A program made the translations under genes and the position numbers. 49,045 nt of DNA from Chitinophagales bacterium. Lineage in GTDB: Bacteria > Bacteroidota > Bacteroidia > Chitinophagales > CAIODY01. The stretch is taken from contig JAPJNH010000108.1 in NCBI GenBank assembly GCA_026461075.1, positions 1-49,045 of the forward strand, given 5' to 3'. Below are positions 25,181 to 33,823 of this stretch, piece by piece (the first letter of the stretch is position 1; each line of letters opens with the position of its first letter). The notes under the pieces were generated by a model. That model worked only from the letters and a program-made list of their open reading frames with translations, did not search any database and had not been told where the DNA came from.

Positions 25181-27043
25181 CATTTCTTCTAATTTATCAC
25201 CTCGTAATTGTCTGTATCTTTTTTTCGCCTTTACAACATAAGTGCTTCCGGGATACTTCATAAATAAATCGCTATACAACTCCATCGCCTTCTTCTCGTC
25301 CTTAAGCGTATAGTCGTATAAATTTGCTTTTGTATAAAGCGCATCATCACCATAAATATCCTCGCCATATTTTAAAGATATTTCGCTTAAGGCTTCAATT
25401 GCCTTTTCGAAGTTCTGTTCTTTGATCCATATGTTTGCCTTTGCATACAAAATATCATCTGCTAAGGGCGCATCAGGGTAATAAACAAGAATACTGTCGT
25501 AAGTCTCTAAGGCTTTTGCGTATTGATGTTGAAAGCTAAACAGATCAGCTTTTGCATACATTTTCATGCTATTAATATTCGCCAAACTGTCAGCGCCACT
25601 ACCAAGATTTTCAGAAATGAAAACGGTTAAGTTTAATGCGTCGTTGGCAATTAATTCGCTAGTACTGCTTTTTAAAATATCCATTTGTGACTGTGACCAA
25701 GCAAAATCACCTTGATAATAACTCCACTTCGCATTTTTAAATTTTGCCACTTCTCCAATCTCTGCACCTGGTGCAGCTTTATCAACTTGACTATACAATA
25801 AGGTCGCTTCCCAAGGTGAATCTCCAATCAAATAATAGTCGCCTAATTTCACTTTACAATGTAAAAGTTGATTCGTCTCGACAGGCATTGTATTGATGAC
25901 CTTTTCTAAAATCTGAATAGCAGAATCCGTTTTCATTAAATATTCACCATACAATTCAGCTAAGTCGATGTTTATATCAATCAATTCATAAATCCTTCTT
26001 TCTTTTTCATAGTCTTGAATCGTCGATAAATAAAGGTTTCTAAGGATATTTAAATCATTTGCTGAATATCGGCCCGAAAGTAGTTTCTGTTTTTGTGCAT
26101 CGAATAAGCTCATCTGCGCTTGATAAAAATAGTCCTGATTTTTACCCAGTCCCATGACATAAGAATAAGCACTAATCGCTTCGGTATAAAATTTTTCTTG
26201 CATCGCTTGATCGCCAATAGTCAAAACAATCATCCCATTCTGCCCTAATCGTTTATCAAATTGAATACTATATTTCACCGCGTTCTTGAAATCTTGATCT
26301 TGCACATACACCCATAAAAGTAAATCCATGAAAGGGATATAGGACGGACGCTTCTGAATTTCTGAATACAATTTCTCTTTTAAAATATTCGAGGTCTTCG
26401 ATTCAACTAGATAAGTTTGAACGGTGTTTTTTACTTCTTGAATCCTGCTTTCATCCCTTCCTAATACTTGAATCAATAAATTATAAAGCGCTTCCCATTT
26501 TCCTTGCTTTCCATAAATAGAAGCAATCTGATAATTGTATCGCTCTGGGTCATTGAATAAGTCATTGCCTTTTAGGTAAATGGCAATCGCCTCGTCCCAA
26601 AGATTGTTTTCTATAAAGGCTTTGGCTGTTTTTTCTACTAAAAGATGATCCGCTTTATTGACAGATTTTTTTATTTCTTTCAGAATAGCTTCTTCTTTTT
26701 TGACTTGACCTGTTTCCCTATAAAGACGCCATAAATCAAATTTAAAACCTGGCTCTAATGGAAACTGCTTTATTTCTTTTCGAATCAACTTCTCCGCCTT
26801 TTCAAATTGCTTCAATGTTTTTAAGCAGTTAAGATAGGGGCCATATATGGCTGTATTTTCAGGAGCTCTGCTGAAAATTTTGTCATACAGCGTCACCGCC
26901 TTATCCATCTCTCCATTTTGGAAATAAGCCTTCGCAAGATCCAAGTCTTCCTGACTTTGTGCACGTGTCATTCCTGTACTAAGCGTGAGCACCATGAAAA
27001 GAACGCTTAGTGTATGCCAATAATATTTTATGTCGATCCTCAT
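25169..27043 (-). CDS. Secreted/periplasmic tetratricopeptide repeat protein
   Basis: A 624-residue protein from ATG 27043. The N-terminus has a basic start and a hydrophobic stretch ending TGMTRAQ, read as a signal peptide. The rest is mostly helical TPR-like repeats. Clear units are AKAYFQNGEMDKAVTLYDKI (near 35), YAKALETYDSILVYYPDAP, FEKAIEALSEISLKYGED and KKAMELYSDLFMKYPGS near the C-terminus. The last of these resemble outer-membrane lipoprotein or YbgF-type repeats. Such proteins act as scaffolds, and no partner is named by the context. The frame extends two codons further to a TTG, but the ATG is preferred; TAACTTAG six bases before it is one base from the -7 consensus. carA ends 36 bases upstream of this ATG on the same strand. 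Confidence 0.85.
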   Translation of the reverse strand: MRIDIKYYWHTLSVLFMVLTLSTGMTRAQSQEDLDLAKAYFQNGEMDKAVTLYDKIFSRAPENTAIYGPYLNCLKTLKQFEKAEKLIRKEIKQFPLEPGFKFDLWRLYRETGQVKKEEAILKEIKKSVNKADHLLVEKTAKAFIENNLWDEAIAIYLKGNDLFNDPERYNYQIASIYGKQGKWEALYNLLIQVLGRDESRIQEVKNTVQTYLVESKTSNILKEKLYSEIQKRPSYIPFMDLLLWVYVQDQDFKNAVKYSIQFDKRLGQNGMIVLTIGDQAMQEKFYTEAISAYSYVMGLGKNQDYFYQAQMSLFDAQKQKLLSGRYSANDLNILRNLYLSTIQDYEKERRIYELIDINIDLAELYGEYLMKTDSAIQILEKVINTMPVETNQLLHCKVKLGDYYLIGDSPWEATLLYSQVDKAAPGAEIGEVAKFKNAKWSYYQGDFAWSQSQMDILKSSTSELIANDALNLTVFISENLGSGADSLANINSMKMYAKADLFSFQHQYAKALETYDSILVYYPDAPLADDILYAKANIWIKEQNFEKAIEALSEISLKYGEDIYGDDALYTKANLYDYTLKDEKKAMELYSDLFMKYPGSTYVVKAKKRYRQLRGDKLEEMKNE

Positions 27044-27079
27044 CGACAACTAAGTTAAGAAATCCTTTTTGGGAATTGA

Positions 27080-28189
27080 TTAAGCTTTACTGCTTTTTAA
27101 CAAGTCGATGAATTGATCGAACAAATAACGACTGTCATGCGGACCCGGATTGCTTTCAGGATGATACTGAACGCTGAAGGCTGGTCTGTTTTTAACACGA
27201 ATACCTTCAACGGTATCATCATTCAAATTGACGTGGGTAATTTCCAAAAGTTCATTCTGACTTACCGCGTCTGCATCCACTGAAAATCCGTGGTTTTGTG
27301 AAGTGATTTCACAAAGCCCCGTTTGCATATTTTTTACCGGGTGGTTGATACCGCGATGTCCATTATGCATTTTATAGGTCGGGATTCCGTTCGCTTGCGC
27401 AAGTAATTGATGACCTAGACAGATGCCAAAAAGCGGCTTATTGCTATCCAACATTTGTTTTACGGTCTCCACAGCGTATGGCATGGCAGAAGGGTCGCCA
27501 GGACCATTACTCACAAAATAACCATCCGGATGGAAGGCTGTTAATTCGGAAAAATTAGTTTTGGCAGGGTATACTTTCAAGTAACATCCACGATCTGCCA
27601 AACTTTTTAAAATATTACGTTTAACCCCAAAATCCATAACCGCTACTTTGAATGGCGCATTTTCGTCTCCGAAAGTGTAAGCCTCCTTAGTAGATACTAA
27701 GCTAGAAAGCTCCAAGCCATTCATAGAAGGCTCTTGGGCTAGCTTCGCCTTTAAAACAGCGATATCCGTCGTTTCAGATGAAATGATGGCGTTCATCGCT
27801 CCAGCATTACGAATATGTCTAACAATGGCACGGGTATCAACACCTTGAATGCCTACCATTGCATTGTCTTCAAAATAAGATTGAATATTCCCGTCAGCCA
27901 TTGAACGGCTATATTGAGGAACCCAATTCTTACAAACTAAACCCGCAATTTTCATACTTTCACTCTCTGTATCAATATCCTTCACGCCATAGTTGCCAAT
28001 GAAAATATTGGTCATGACGATGATTTGCTTGTAATAACTAGGGTCAGTAAAGATTTCTTGGTAACCGGTCATTCCGGTATTGAAACAAATTTCGCCTGTG
28101 GTAGTACCAATTTTTCCAGCTGCAAAACCGTTAAAAACTGTTCCATCTTCCAATAAGAGAACGGCGGGGGTAGAGAATTTGTTTTCCAC
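27080..28189 (-). CDS. carA: Carbamoyl-phosphate synthase small (glutaminase) subunit
   Basis: A 369-residue glutamine amidotransferase subunit that releases ammonia for carbamoyl phosphate, feeding pyrimidines and arginine. The N-terminal domain shows CFNTGMTGYQEIFTDPSY. The class-I glutaminase domain has the nucleophile Cys in FGICLGHQLLA and the His/Glu pair in SVQYHPESNPGP. Start choice: the frame is open to a TTG at 28216, but that TTG is the end of a perfect -7 element. A GTG at 28189 gives an N-terminus (MENKFSTPAVLLLEDGT) of the length expected for the family, so it is preferred. No ATG is available. The large subunit carB is not in the window. Confidence 0.9.
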   Translation of the reverse strand: MENKFSTPAVLLLEDGTVFNGFAAGKIGTTTGEICFNTGMTGYQEIFTDPSYYKQIIVMTNIFIGNYGVKDIDTESESMKIAGLVCKNWVPQYSRSMADGNIQSYFEDNAMVGIQGVDTRAIVRHIRNAGAMNAIISSETTDIAVLKAKLAQEPSMNGLELSSLVSTKEAYTFGDENAPFKVAVMDFGVKRNILKSLADRGCYLKVYPAKTNFSELTAFHPDGYFVSNGPGDPSAMPYAVETVKQMLDSNKPLFGICLGHQLLAQANGIPTYKMHNGHRGINHPVKNMQTGLCEITSQNHGFSVDADAVSQNELLEITHVNLNDDTVEGIRVKNRPAFSVQYHPESNPGPHDSRYLFDQFIDLLKSSKA

Positions 28190-28213
28190 TTTTAGTAAAG
28201 GCTTATTGGAAAA

Positions 28214-28221
28214 CAAAGGTA
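28214..28221 (-). promoter_or_regulatory. carA -7 promoter element TACCTTTG
   Basis: An exact TAnnTTTG match on the minus strand, 24 bases before the GTG start. It overlaps the alternative TTG start, which argues against that codon. Confidence 0.6.
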
Positions 28222-28263
28222 ATTAAACGAGGGCAAGCTTCCCAATAATTTGGAAAATAATCT

Positions 28264-28758
28264 TTAACTAATGACGCTTTCTCTCAACTTAGCGCGTAAA
28301 TTTCGTTCTTCTCTTTGTTCTCTTGATATTATCTGAAACATAAAGTAGTCGGGGAATTTCAACTTCTCTAATTTGATTTTTAGCGCATTCGCGGGGCCTA
28401 CAATTCCTTTCAGCACTTTTAAGAATTGTTTTTCTTGTAAATCGCTCCACTCACCGGTTACACGAACGAAATATTGGAAATTCTTTAGTTCTGGGTTGAA
28501 CACCTGGTCGTGTTGCCAGTTTTTCCATAAAGCAATTTGAAAATGACCAGAACTATTGTGTTCTCCAAAAAAGTCAAATCGATATGGAGGTTCAGACTCT
28601 GTGTCCTCTAATGGTAAATAGCTGTGCAGATTCCAACGCATGCTGTGATTAATGGCTAAGGCTAATTGGAAGTCAGCTAAATCATCCGTTAACAAGCCAT
28701 ATACTCGAAAATCGAATTCTTTGTTTCCCTTTATTGTAATTGCCTTTTGCTTTGCCAT
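28264..28758 (-). CDS. Unknown protein, possibly IPExxxVDY-like
   Basis: A 164-residue soluble protein with no signal peptide or membrane segment. The block DDLADFQLALAINHSMRWNL near the N-terminus resembles the start of the small Bacteroidota family named for its IPExxxVDY motif, where an acidic Leu-Ala-Tyr-x-Leu-Ala helix precedes an Asn-His-Leu segment. The C-terminal region LKFPDYFMFQII does not keep that motif, so the link is tentative. Aromatic-rich strands (PYRFDFFGEHN, FQIALWKNW, FQYFVRVTGEW) suggest an alpha/beta fold. It follows tadA by nine bases and is the last gene of a four-gene minus-strand run. Function unknown. Confidence 0.6.
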   Translation of the reverse strand: MAKQKAITIKGNKEFDFRVYGLLTDDLADFQLALAINHSMRWNLHSYLPLEDTESEPPYRFDFFGEHNSSGHFQIALWKNWQHDQVFNPELKNFQYFVRVTGEWSDLQEKQFLKVLKGIVGPANALKIKLEKLKFPDYFMFQIISREQREERNLRAKLRESVIS

Positions 28759-28767
28759 TTTATTGAA

Positions 28768-29202
28768 TTATCGCTTCGATAGAAAGAAACGTTTTAACAT
28801 AGCTGAACAGTCTTCCTCCATAATACCACTGAGCACTTGCGTCTTCGGGTGTAAAACGGAAGGAGTCAACTTTGAAAAGCCACCACGCGGATCTGAGGCG
28901 CCATATACGATTCGTTGTACTTGTGTCCACTGCATCGCCCCTCCACACATCACACAAGGCTCCAAGGTCACATAAAGCGTGCAATTTTGCAGGTACTTAT
29001 TGCCAAGGTAATTCGAGGCTGCCGTTATGGCAATCATCTCTGCATGCGCTGTCGCATCTCTCAACTGTTCGACCTGGTTGTAACCCTTACCAATAATTTT
29101 GTTCTCACACACTATAATCGCTCCGACAGGTACTTCATCGTTATCATAAGCCTTCTGTGCCTCACGAAGCGCTAAGCCCATATAATAGTTATCGTCTAAC
29201 AT
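28768..29202 (-). CDS. tadA: tRNA-specific adenosine deaminase
   Basis: A 144-residue zinc deaminase that converts A34 to inosine in the tRNA-Arg(ACG) anticodon. The zinc ligand and proton-shuttle motif is TAHAEMIAI (H53, E55), and the second zinc motif is LEPCVMCGGAM (C83, C86). Length and the N-terminal EVPVGAIIV are typical of TadA; guanine deaminase and cytosine deaminase relatives are less similar. Its ATG at 29202 overlaps the end of the FAD oxidase gene by seven bases, showing tight coupling in one transcript. Confidence 0.92.
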   Translation of the reverse strand: MLDDNYYMGLALREAQKAYDNDEVPVGAIIVCENKIIGKGYNQVEQLRDATAHAEMIAITAASNYLGNKYLQNCTLYVTLEPCVMCGGAMQWTQVQRIVYGASDPRGGFSKLTPSVLHPKTQVLSGIMEEDCSAMLKRFFLSKR

Positions 29203-30611
29203 GTCGGAAATACTTTACCTGGATTTAAAATTCCTTTTGGATCGAATAAATCTTTAATGCCACGCATCAAATTCAATTGCACCTCATTAAAAACTATCGA
29301 CATATACTCTTTTTGAACAAGACCAATTCCATGCTCCCCACTAATCGTTCCGCCTAATGCATGCACATATTCAAACAACAAATGAATCGCCTGTGGTAAA
29401 TCTTGCTCCCATTGCGCATCCGTTAAATCCCCTTTGACAATATTCACGTGTAAATTCCCATCGCCCGCATGTCCATAACATACGCTCTTAAAACCAAATT
29501 CTTTTCCTAAGGCTTTTACTTTATTTAAAAGTTGAGGTAAAGCAGCTCGAGGAACTACGGTGTCTTCTTCCTTGTAAATGGAATGCGCCTTCACCGCCTC
29601 CGCAACTGAACGACGTAACTTCCACAACCTATTTTTCTCCGCTTCATTATCGGCGAACAAAATTTCGTCACAGCCCATTTGTTCTAATACCTGGGCAATT
29701 CCTTCTATTTCGCGCATTAGGATATCTTCCTCCTTGCCATCTACCTCTATTAGTAGATGTGCTTGGACTGTGTCGCCAATCGGTAAGGCACTCGGCTCCG
29801 AACTATATTTTAATGACCATTCAATGGCATCGCGTTCCATAAATTCCAATGCGCTTGGCGTATATCCCGCTTGAAAAATTTTAGCCACCGCCTCACACGC
29901 AAGCTCTGCCGAAGGGAATGGGACTAACATTAATAGATTTTTATCAGGGTAGGGAAGAAGCTTCAAAACGATTTTAGTAATTACGCCCAACAATCCTTCA
30001 CTTCCTACCATTAATTGCGTCAAGTTGAATCCTGTGGCATTCTTCAAGACATTAGCGCCCGTCCAGATAATGTCTCCATTCGCAAGCACTACTTCTAGGT
30101 TTAGGACATAATCTTTAACAACGCCGTATTTAACGGCTCTCGGACCGCCACTGTTTTCACTCACATTTCCACCAATAAAACAAGTGCCTTTACTAGAAGG
30201 ATCTGGAGGGTAAAACAATCCTTTCTCCTTTACCGCGTTTTGTAGTACTTCCGTAATCACCCCTGGTTCTACTAAGACTTGCAAATTCTGCTCGTCGATG
30301 TTCAGAATTTTATTGAAACCCTGCATATTTAAAACAACACCGCCATGAATAGCCAATGCTCCACCGCTCAATCCGGTACCGCCACCACGAACGGTGACAG
30401 GGATCGTACGTTCATTGCAATAACGCAATACGTTCGAAATTTCTTTAGCCGTGTGCACGAATAAAACGAGCTCTGGTGGGAAGCTTAAATCTTCCGTTTC
30501 ATCCGAAGCGTGTTTAGTCAATATCTCCTGATCTAAGCCAACGCGCGCAATTCCAAGTAAGCCTTGAAAATGGGTAATTGCGGCAGTATCAATTTTTGAA
30601 AAAGAACTCAT
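29196..30611 (-). CDS. FAD-linked oxidase, glycolate/D-lactate dehydrogenase type
   Basis: A 471-residue GlcD-like flavoprotein. An N-terminal PCMH-type FAD domain contains VTVRGGGTGLSGGA, followed by GLFYPPDPSSKGTCFIGGNV and ENSGGPRAVKYGV. A C-terminal FAD-oxidase domain ends with CYGHAGDGNLHVN, GTISGEHGIGLVQK and DPKGILNPGKVF. Family members oxidise D-lactate, glycolate or other 2-hydroxy acids and pass electrons to the respiratory chain. No iron-sulfur domain is present and no glcE/glcF neighbour is seen, so single-subunit D-lactate dehydrogenase is plausible. It lies three bases after the acyl-CoA ligase gene and overlaps tadA by seven bases. Confidence 0.87.
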   Translation of the reverse strand: MSSFSKIDTAAITHFQGLLGIARVGLDQEILTKHASDETEDLSFPPELVLFVHTAKEISNVLRYCNERTIPVTVRGGGTGLSGGALAIHGGVVLNMQGFNKILNIDEQNLQVLVEPGVITEVLQNAVKEKGLFYPPDPSSKGTCFIGGNVSENSGGPRAVKYGVVKDYVLNLEVVLANGDIIWTGANVLKNATGFNLTQLMVGSEGLLGVITKIVLKLLPYPDKNLLMLVPFPSAELACEAVAKIFQAGYTPSALEFMERDAIEWSLKYSSEPSALPIGDTVQAHLLIEVDGKEEDILMREIEGIAQVLEQMGCDEILFADNEAEKNRLWKLRRSVAEAVKAHSIYKEEDTVVPRAALPQLLNKVKALGKEFGFKSVCYGHAGDGNLHVNIVKGDLTDAQWEQDLPQAIHLLFEYVHALGGTISGEHGIGLVQKEYMSIVFNEVQLNLMRGIKDLFDPKGILNPGKVFPTC

Positions 30612-30614
30612 GCC

Positions 30615-32405
30615 TTAAAGATACAGCTTGGAAATTTCATTCGAATAACGTTCCATCAATACTTTTCGTTTTAATTTTAGCGAAGGCGTTAATTCTCCAG
30701 AATCAATGGTCCATTCTTTCGGAAGTAGATGAAATTTCTTCACCTGCTCTACGTGATTGATTTCCTTATTCAGCACCTCTAACTCTCTTTGAATTAACTC
30801 AACCGCTTCGCGATTTTGATAGAGTTCCTCTAAGCTCAATTCATGCAAATTTTGTGTCTTCGCCCAGTCTTTCATTTCTCCTTGGTGCGGAACAATAAGT
30901 GCGGCTACAAATTTTTGGCCATCACCCAAAACCATTACCTGTTCGATAAATTTCGACTCTTTTAATTTGTTTTCAATAAGCTGAGGCGCAACATATTTGC
31001 CCCCACTTGTTTTAAAGAGTTCTTTTTTTCTATCCGTTATTTGCAACTGTCCTTCTGCGGTATAGTGCCCGATATCTCCAGTATGAAAGAAACCTTCTGC
31101 ATCGATCACTTCTGCCGTAAGTTCAGGTTTTTTATAATAGCCTTTCATGATATTGGTGCCCTTCACACAAATCTCTCCGTCAGGCGCAAATTTTAGTTGA
31201 ATTGTTTCTAAAGGAAAGCCAACGCAACCAAATGCTGCTTGTCCAGGATAAGGGCGACCCACGCTGATTACCGGAGAGGTTTCCGTTAGACCATAGCCTT
31301 CAAGGATCATAATTTTCGCTGCGCTAAACACGCGCGCAAGACGAGGTTGTAGGGCGGCTCCTCCTGACACGATGAGTCGCACTTCTTCACCAAGTGCTTG
31401 GCGCCATTTTGAAAAGACAAGTTTGTCGACGATGCGAAGTTGGAAGTGATACCACCAGCCATTTTTATTTAGATGTTCATAACGCAAGCCGAGTGAAAGT
31501 GCCCAAAAGAAGAAGACTCTCTTAATCCCTGTTAGGGAATTGCCTGTAGTCATGATTTTGTCAAAAACCTTTTCCAATAAACGAGGGACGGTTGTGAATA
31601 CATGCGGACGGACCTCTTTGATGTTTTCGCCAATGGTTTCCATACTTTCTGCATAGTAAACACCAACACCAGCACTCATTAAAAGGTAACAAACCATACG
31701 TTCTAAAATATGGCACATCGGTAGGAAGCTCAGGAATCGATCGTGTACAGAGAGTGGCACTAACACGATTGGTACGCAGTCGCGGACATTGCTCATAATG
31801 TTTTTGTGCGTTAACATAACACCTTTTGGAAATCCTGTAGTGCCAGAGGTATAAATGATAGTAGCTAATTCTTCTTCATCAATGGCATTCGCGATTGTAT
31901 CGATTTCTTTTTGATGTGGCTTGTTGGGCATTAGGAGGGTCGACCAATGCGTAGCACCTTCAATCTCGTTGAAGGTATATATGGCTTTTAGAGAAGGAAC
32001 TTGCGGCGCGATGTTTTGTACTTTGCTTAGAAGTTCTTCATCACTTACGAAGGCGTACTCAATGCTCGCGTCGTTAAAGATATAGGCCATTTCAGTGTCG
32101 GTAATGGTAGGGTAAACAGGAACGTTTACTAAGCCTAATTTCATTAAGGCATTATCTACAATATTCCATTCCGGGCGATTATTCGCAAGTAGTGCAATTT
32201 TTTGTTTTCCTTCATCCGTACTTTGCGGACGGCACCCTAATTCATACAATCCGTTAGCAAGCTGATCAATCTTTTCCACCATTTCTGCAGTGGAAATTTT
32301 AATCCATTGACCATTCTTCTTGTGCACCACACAATCGTTTTTGGGAAAGTGCTCTAACTGGTAGGGGAGGATTTCAAATAAGCGAGTTACGTTAATAGTA
32401 TTCAT
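30615..32405 (-). CDS. Long-chain fatty acid-CoA ligase (AMP-forming)
   Basis: A 596-residue ANL-superfamily enzyme that activates a fatty acid through an acyl-adenylate to acyl-CoA. Motifs in order: TIIYTSGTTGFPKGVMLTHK (P-loop), the linker around FLPMCHILERM, EGYGLTETSPVISVG (adenine/acyl pocket), GFFHTGDIGHY, and the hinge ITDRKKELFKTSGGKYV. The overall form and the C-terminal ELTPSLKLKRKVL block are those of the FAA1/FadD15-type ligases common in Bacteroidota. It is the first gene of a four-gene minus-strand run, divergent from trmH. Together with the acyl-CoA dehydrogenase and enoyl-CoA hydratase genes elsewhere in the window it could serve fatty-acid oxidation, but these are not one operon. 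Confidence 0.92.
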   Translation of the reverse strand: MNTINVTRLFEILPYQLEHFPKNDCVVHKKNGQWIKISTAEMVEKIDQLANGLYELGCRPQSTDEGKQKIALLANNRPEWNIVDNALMKLGLVNVPVYPTITDTEMAYIFNDASIEYAFVSDEELLSKVQNIAPQVPSLKAIYTFNEIEGATHWSTLLMPNKPHQKEIDTIANAIDEEELATIIYTSGTTGFPKGVMLTHKNIMSNVRDCVPIVLVPLSVHDRFLSFLPMCHILERMVCYLLMSAGVGVYYAESMETIGENIKEVRPHVFTTVPRLLEKVFDKIMTTGNSLTGIKRVFFFWALSLGLRYEHLNKNGWWYHFQLRIVDKLVFSKWRQALGEEVRLIVSGGAALQPRLARVFSAAKIMILEGYGLTETSPVISVGRPYPGQAAFGCVGFPLETIQLKFAPDGEICVKGTNIMKGYYKKPELTAEVIDAEGFFHTGDIGHYTAEGQLQITDRKKELFKTSGGKYVAPQLIENKLKESKFIEQVMVLGDGQKFVAALIVPHQGEMKDWAKTQNLHELSLEELYQNREAVELIQRELEVLNKEINHVEQVKKFHLLPKEWTIDSGELTPSLKLKRKVLMERYSNEISKLYL

Positions 32406-32466
32406 AATTCCAATATAGTCAAAAAATAGCGTTTATTAAAATTGATACAAATTTTGCACCAAATCT

Positions 32467-32474
32467 TACATTTG
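32467..32474 (+). promoter_or_regulatory. trmH -7 promoter element TACATTTG
   Basis: An exact TAnnTTTG match, four bases before the trmH ATG. It implies a leaderless or nearly leaderless mRNA. Confidence 0.75.
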
Positions 32475-32478
32475 CAGT

Positions 32479-33063
32479 ATGACTCCAGAAAGATTTGAAA
32501 AAATTCAACGCGTAGTAAAGAACAGACGATTCGATATTACGGTCGTTTTAGAAAATGTCCACGACCCGCATAATATTGCCGCTGTGCTCCGCACATGCGA
32601 TGCAGTAGGTATTTCAGAAGTGTATACGATTGATAGTGTCAAGCGTTTAAGTGGTCGATTAGGCAAGAAATCTTCATCGAGTGCATCCAAATGGGTAAAA
32701 GTTCATCACTTTGATGATATGCAAGTTGCAGTGGAAACGATTCGTTCTAAGTATGATCGTATGGTTTGCACCCACTTAAATAGCGAGGCGGTATCTATTT
32801 ATGATATGGATTTTAAGTGGAGCATCGCGTTGGTTTTTGGCAACGAACATGCAGGGGTAACGGATGAATTGAGAGCCTTGTGTGATGGCAATTTTATTAT
32901 CCCGCAAATAGGAATGATTTCTAGCTTAAATATTTCAGTTGCTTGTGCAGTGACTATTTATGAAGCTTTCAGACAGCGCTCGTCAATTAATTATGATGAA
33001 AAGTTTACTGCTGAAAAAAAGAACCTTTGGGAAGATTGGGCTTCGCGAGAAACTTTATCTTAA
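32479..33063 (+). CDS. trmH: SpoU-family tRNA/rRNA 2'-O-methyltransferase (TrmH-like)
   Basis: A 194-residue SPOUT methyltransferase. Motif 1 is VLENVHDPHNIAAVLRTCDA with the conserved Asn and Arg. Motif 2 is ALVFGNEHAGVTDE and motif 3 is IPQIGMISSLNISVACAV, forming the trefoil knot that binds S-adenosylmethionine. The length and the N-terminal PERFEKIQRVVKNRR element match tRNA (guanosine-18-2'-O)-methyltransferase TrmH more than the longer RlmB type. It starts at ATG 32479. Its last nine bases overlap the end of the convergent secreted-protein gene. Confidence 0.87.
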   Translation: MTPERFEKIQRVVKNRRFDITVVLENVHDPHNIAAVLRTCDAVGISEVYTIDSVKRLSGRLGKKSSSSASKWVKVHHFDDMQVAVETIRSKYDRMVCTHLNSEAVSIYDMDFKWSIALVFGNEHAGVTDELRALCDGNFIIPQIGMISSLNISVACAVTIYEAFRQRSSINYDEKFTAEKKNLWEDWASRETLS

Positions 33064-33807
33064 CTCAGGAGTTGCCAAATAAAACTCTTGAAAGCTGATC
33101 TCTCTGCAGTCAGTAAAGTCATCCATATGAGGCATTTCCTTCAGGTCCAATGCCTCAAAGTTTATCGACTTTAATTTGAAAAAGATATTTTTTCCATCTA
33201 TCGTGAGAGAAAAATTTACGGGAAAATAAGTTGGCTTGTCGAAGCCGTAATAAAGATTAAAAATGCTGTTCACGGCTGGAAAATTTTCTGAGGCCATGCA
33301 AGACTCAAGATGGCGAACGTTTTTACCTATGAATCGATGGCAAAAACAATTGAACCCTTCGTAGTCGTATTTTGCCTGATTACAGATCTCTGAATGGATG
33401 TCTTGTCCTCCTTCATTTACTATAGATAAATTGAAAATTGCCCTATAAGTTGCTGTATCACCATGATAAACAAGAAAGGATTCCCCGTTGTTATTTTGCG
33501 TATAGGTGCTCATTAATTTTGTAATGTATTGTAATTTGCATTCGGTATACGCTGTGCCATGTAATATTTTCATGCTAGCATTTTGCATAATGCTAATACG
33601 CTCTTTGGTAGGAGTCTCTCCCCATTGCGTCTTCTGTTCGTCAATTTCATACTCACAGGTAAAATTCATCCCAGTAGGTTTGTTCCCATTCAAAATAAGT
33701 TCTTTAAAGGAATTGATTTCTCCTACCATGAATGGTAAGTTTTGTGCTTTCCCAGAATAGAAAGTAAACAAGGAAAGAAGTAAGCAGATGCTTTGTAGTT
33801 GTTTCAT
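33055..33807 (-). CDS. Unknown secreted protein
   Basis: A 250-residue protein with a clear signal peptide (about 1-21, ending YSGKAQ). The mature part has seven cysteines, in TCEYE, TECKLQ, SEICNQ, NCFCHRF, ESCMAS and TDCREI, plus many aromatic beta-strand-like segments. There is no T9SS sorting domain, lipobox or membrane segment, so a periplasmic location is likeliest. I do not recognise a family. It is 16 bases downstream of the enoyl-CoA hydratase gene on the same strand and overlaps trmH tail-to-tail by nine bases. Confidence 0.7.
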   Translation of the reverse strand: MKQLQSICLLLSLFTFYSGKAQNLPFMVGEINSFKELILNGNKPTGMNFTCEYEIDEQKTQWGETPTKERISIMQNASMKILHGTAYTECKLQYITKLMSTYTQNNNGESFLVYHGDTATYRAIFNLSIVNEGGQDIHSEICNQAKYDYEGFNCFCHRFIGKNVRHLESCMASENFPAVNSIFNLYYGFDKPTYFPVNFSLTIDGKNIFFKLKSINFEALDLKEMPHMDDFTDCREISFQEFYLATPELR

Positions 33808-33823
33808 GATTACGGAATTTAAA

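Noticed and set aside
28652-29175. Plus-strand open frames of 74-107 codons opposite tadA and the unknown gene
   Set aside because: They overlap the confident TadA frame with its zinc motifs and show no protein-like features.
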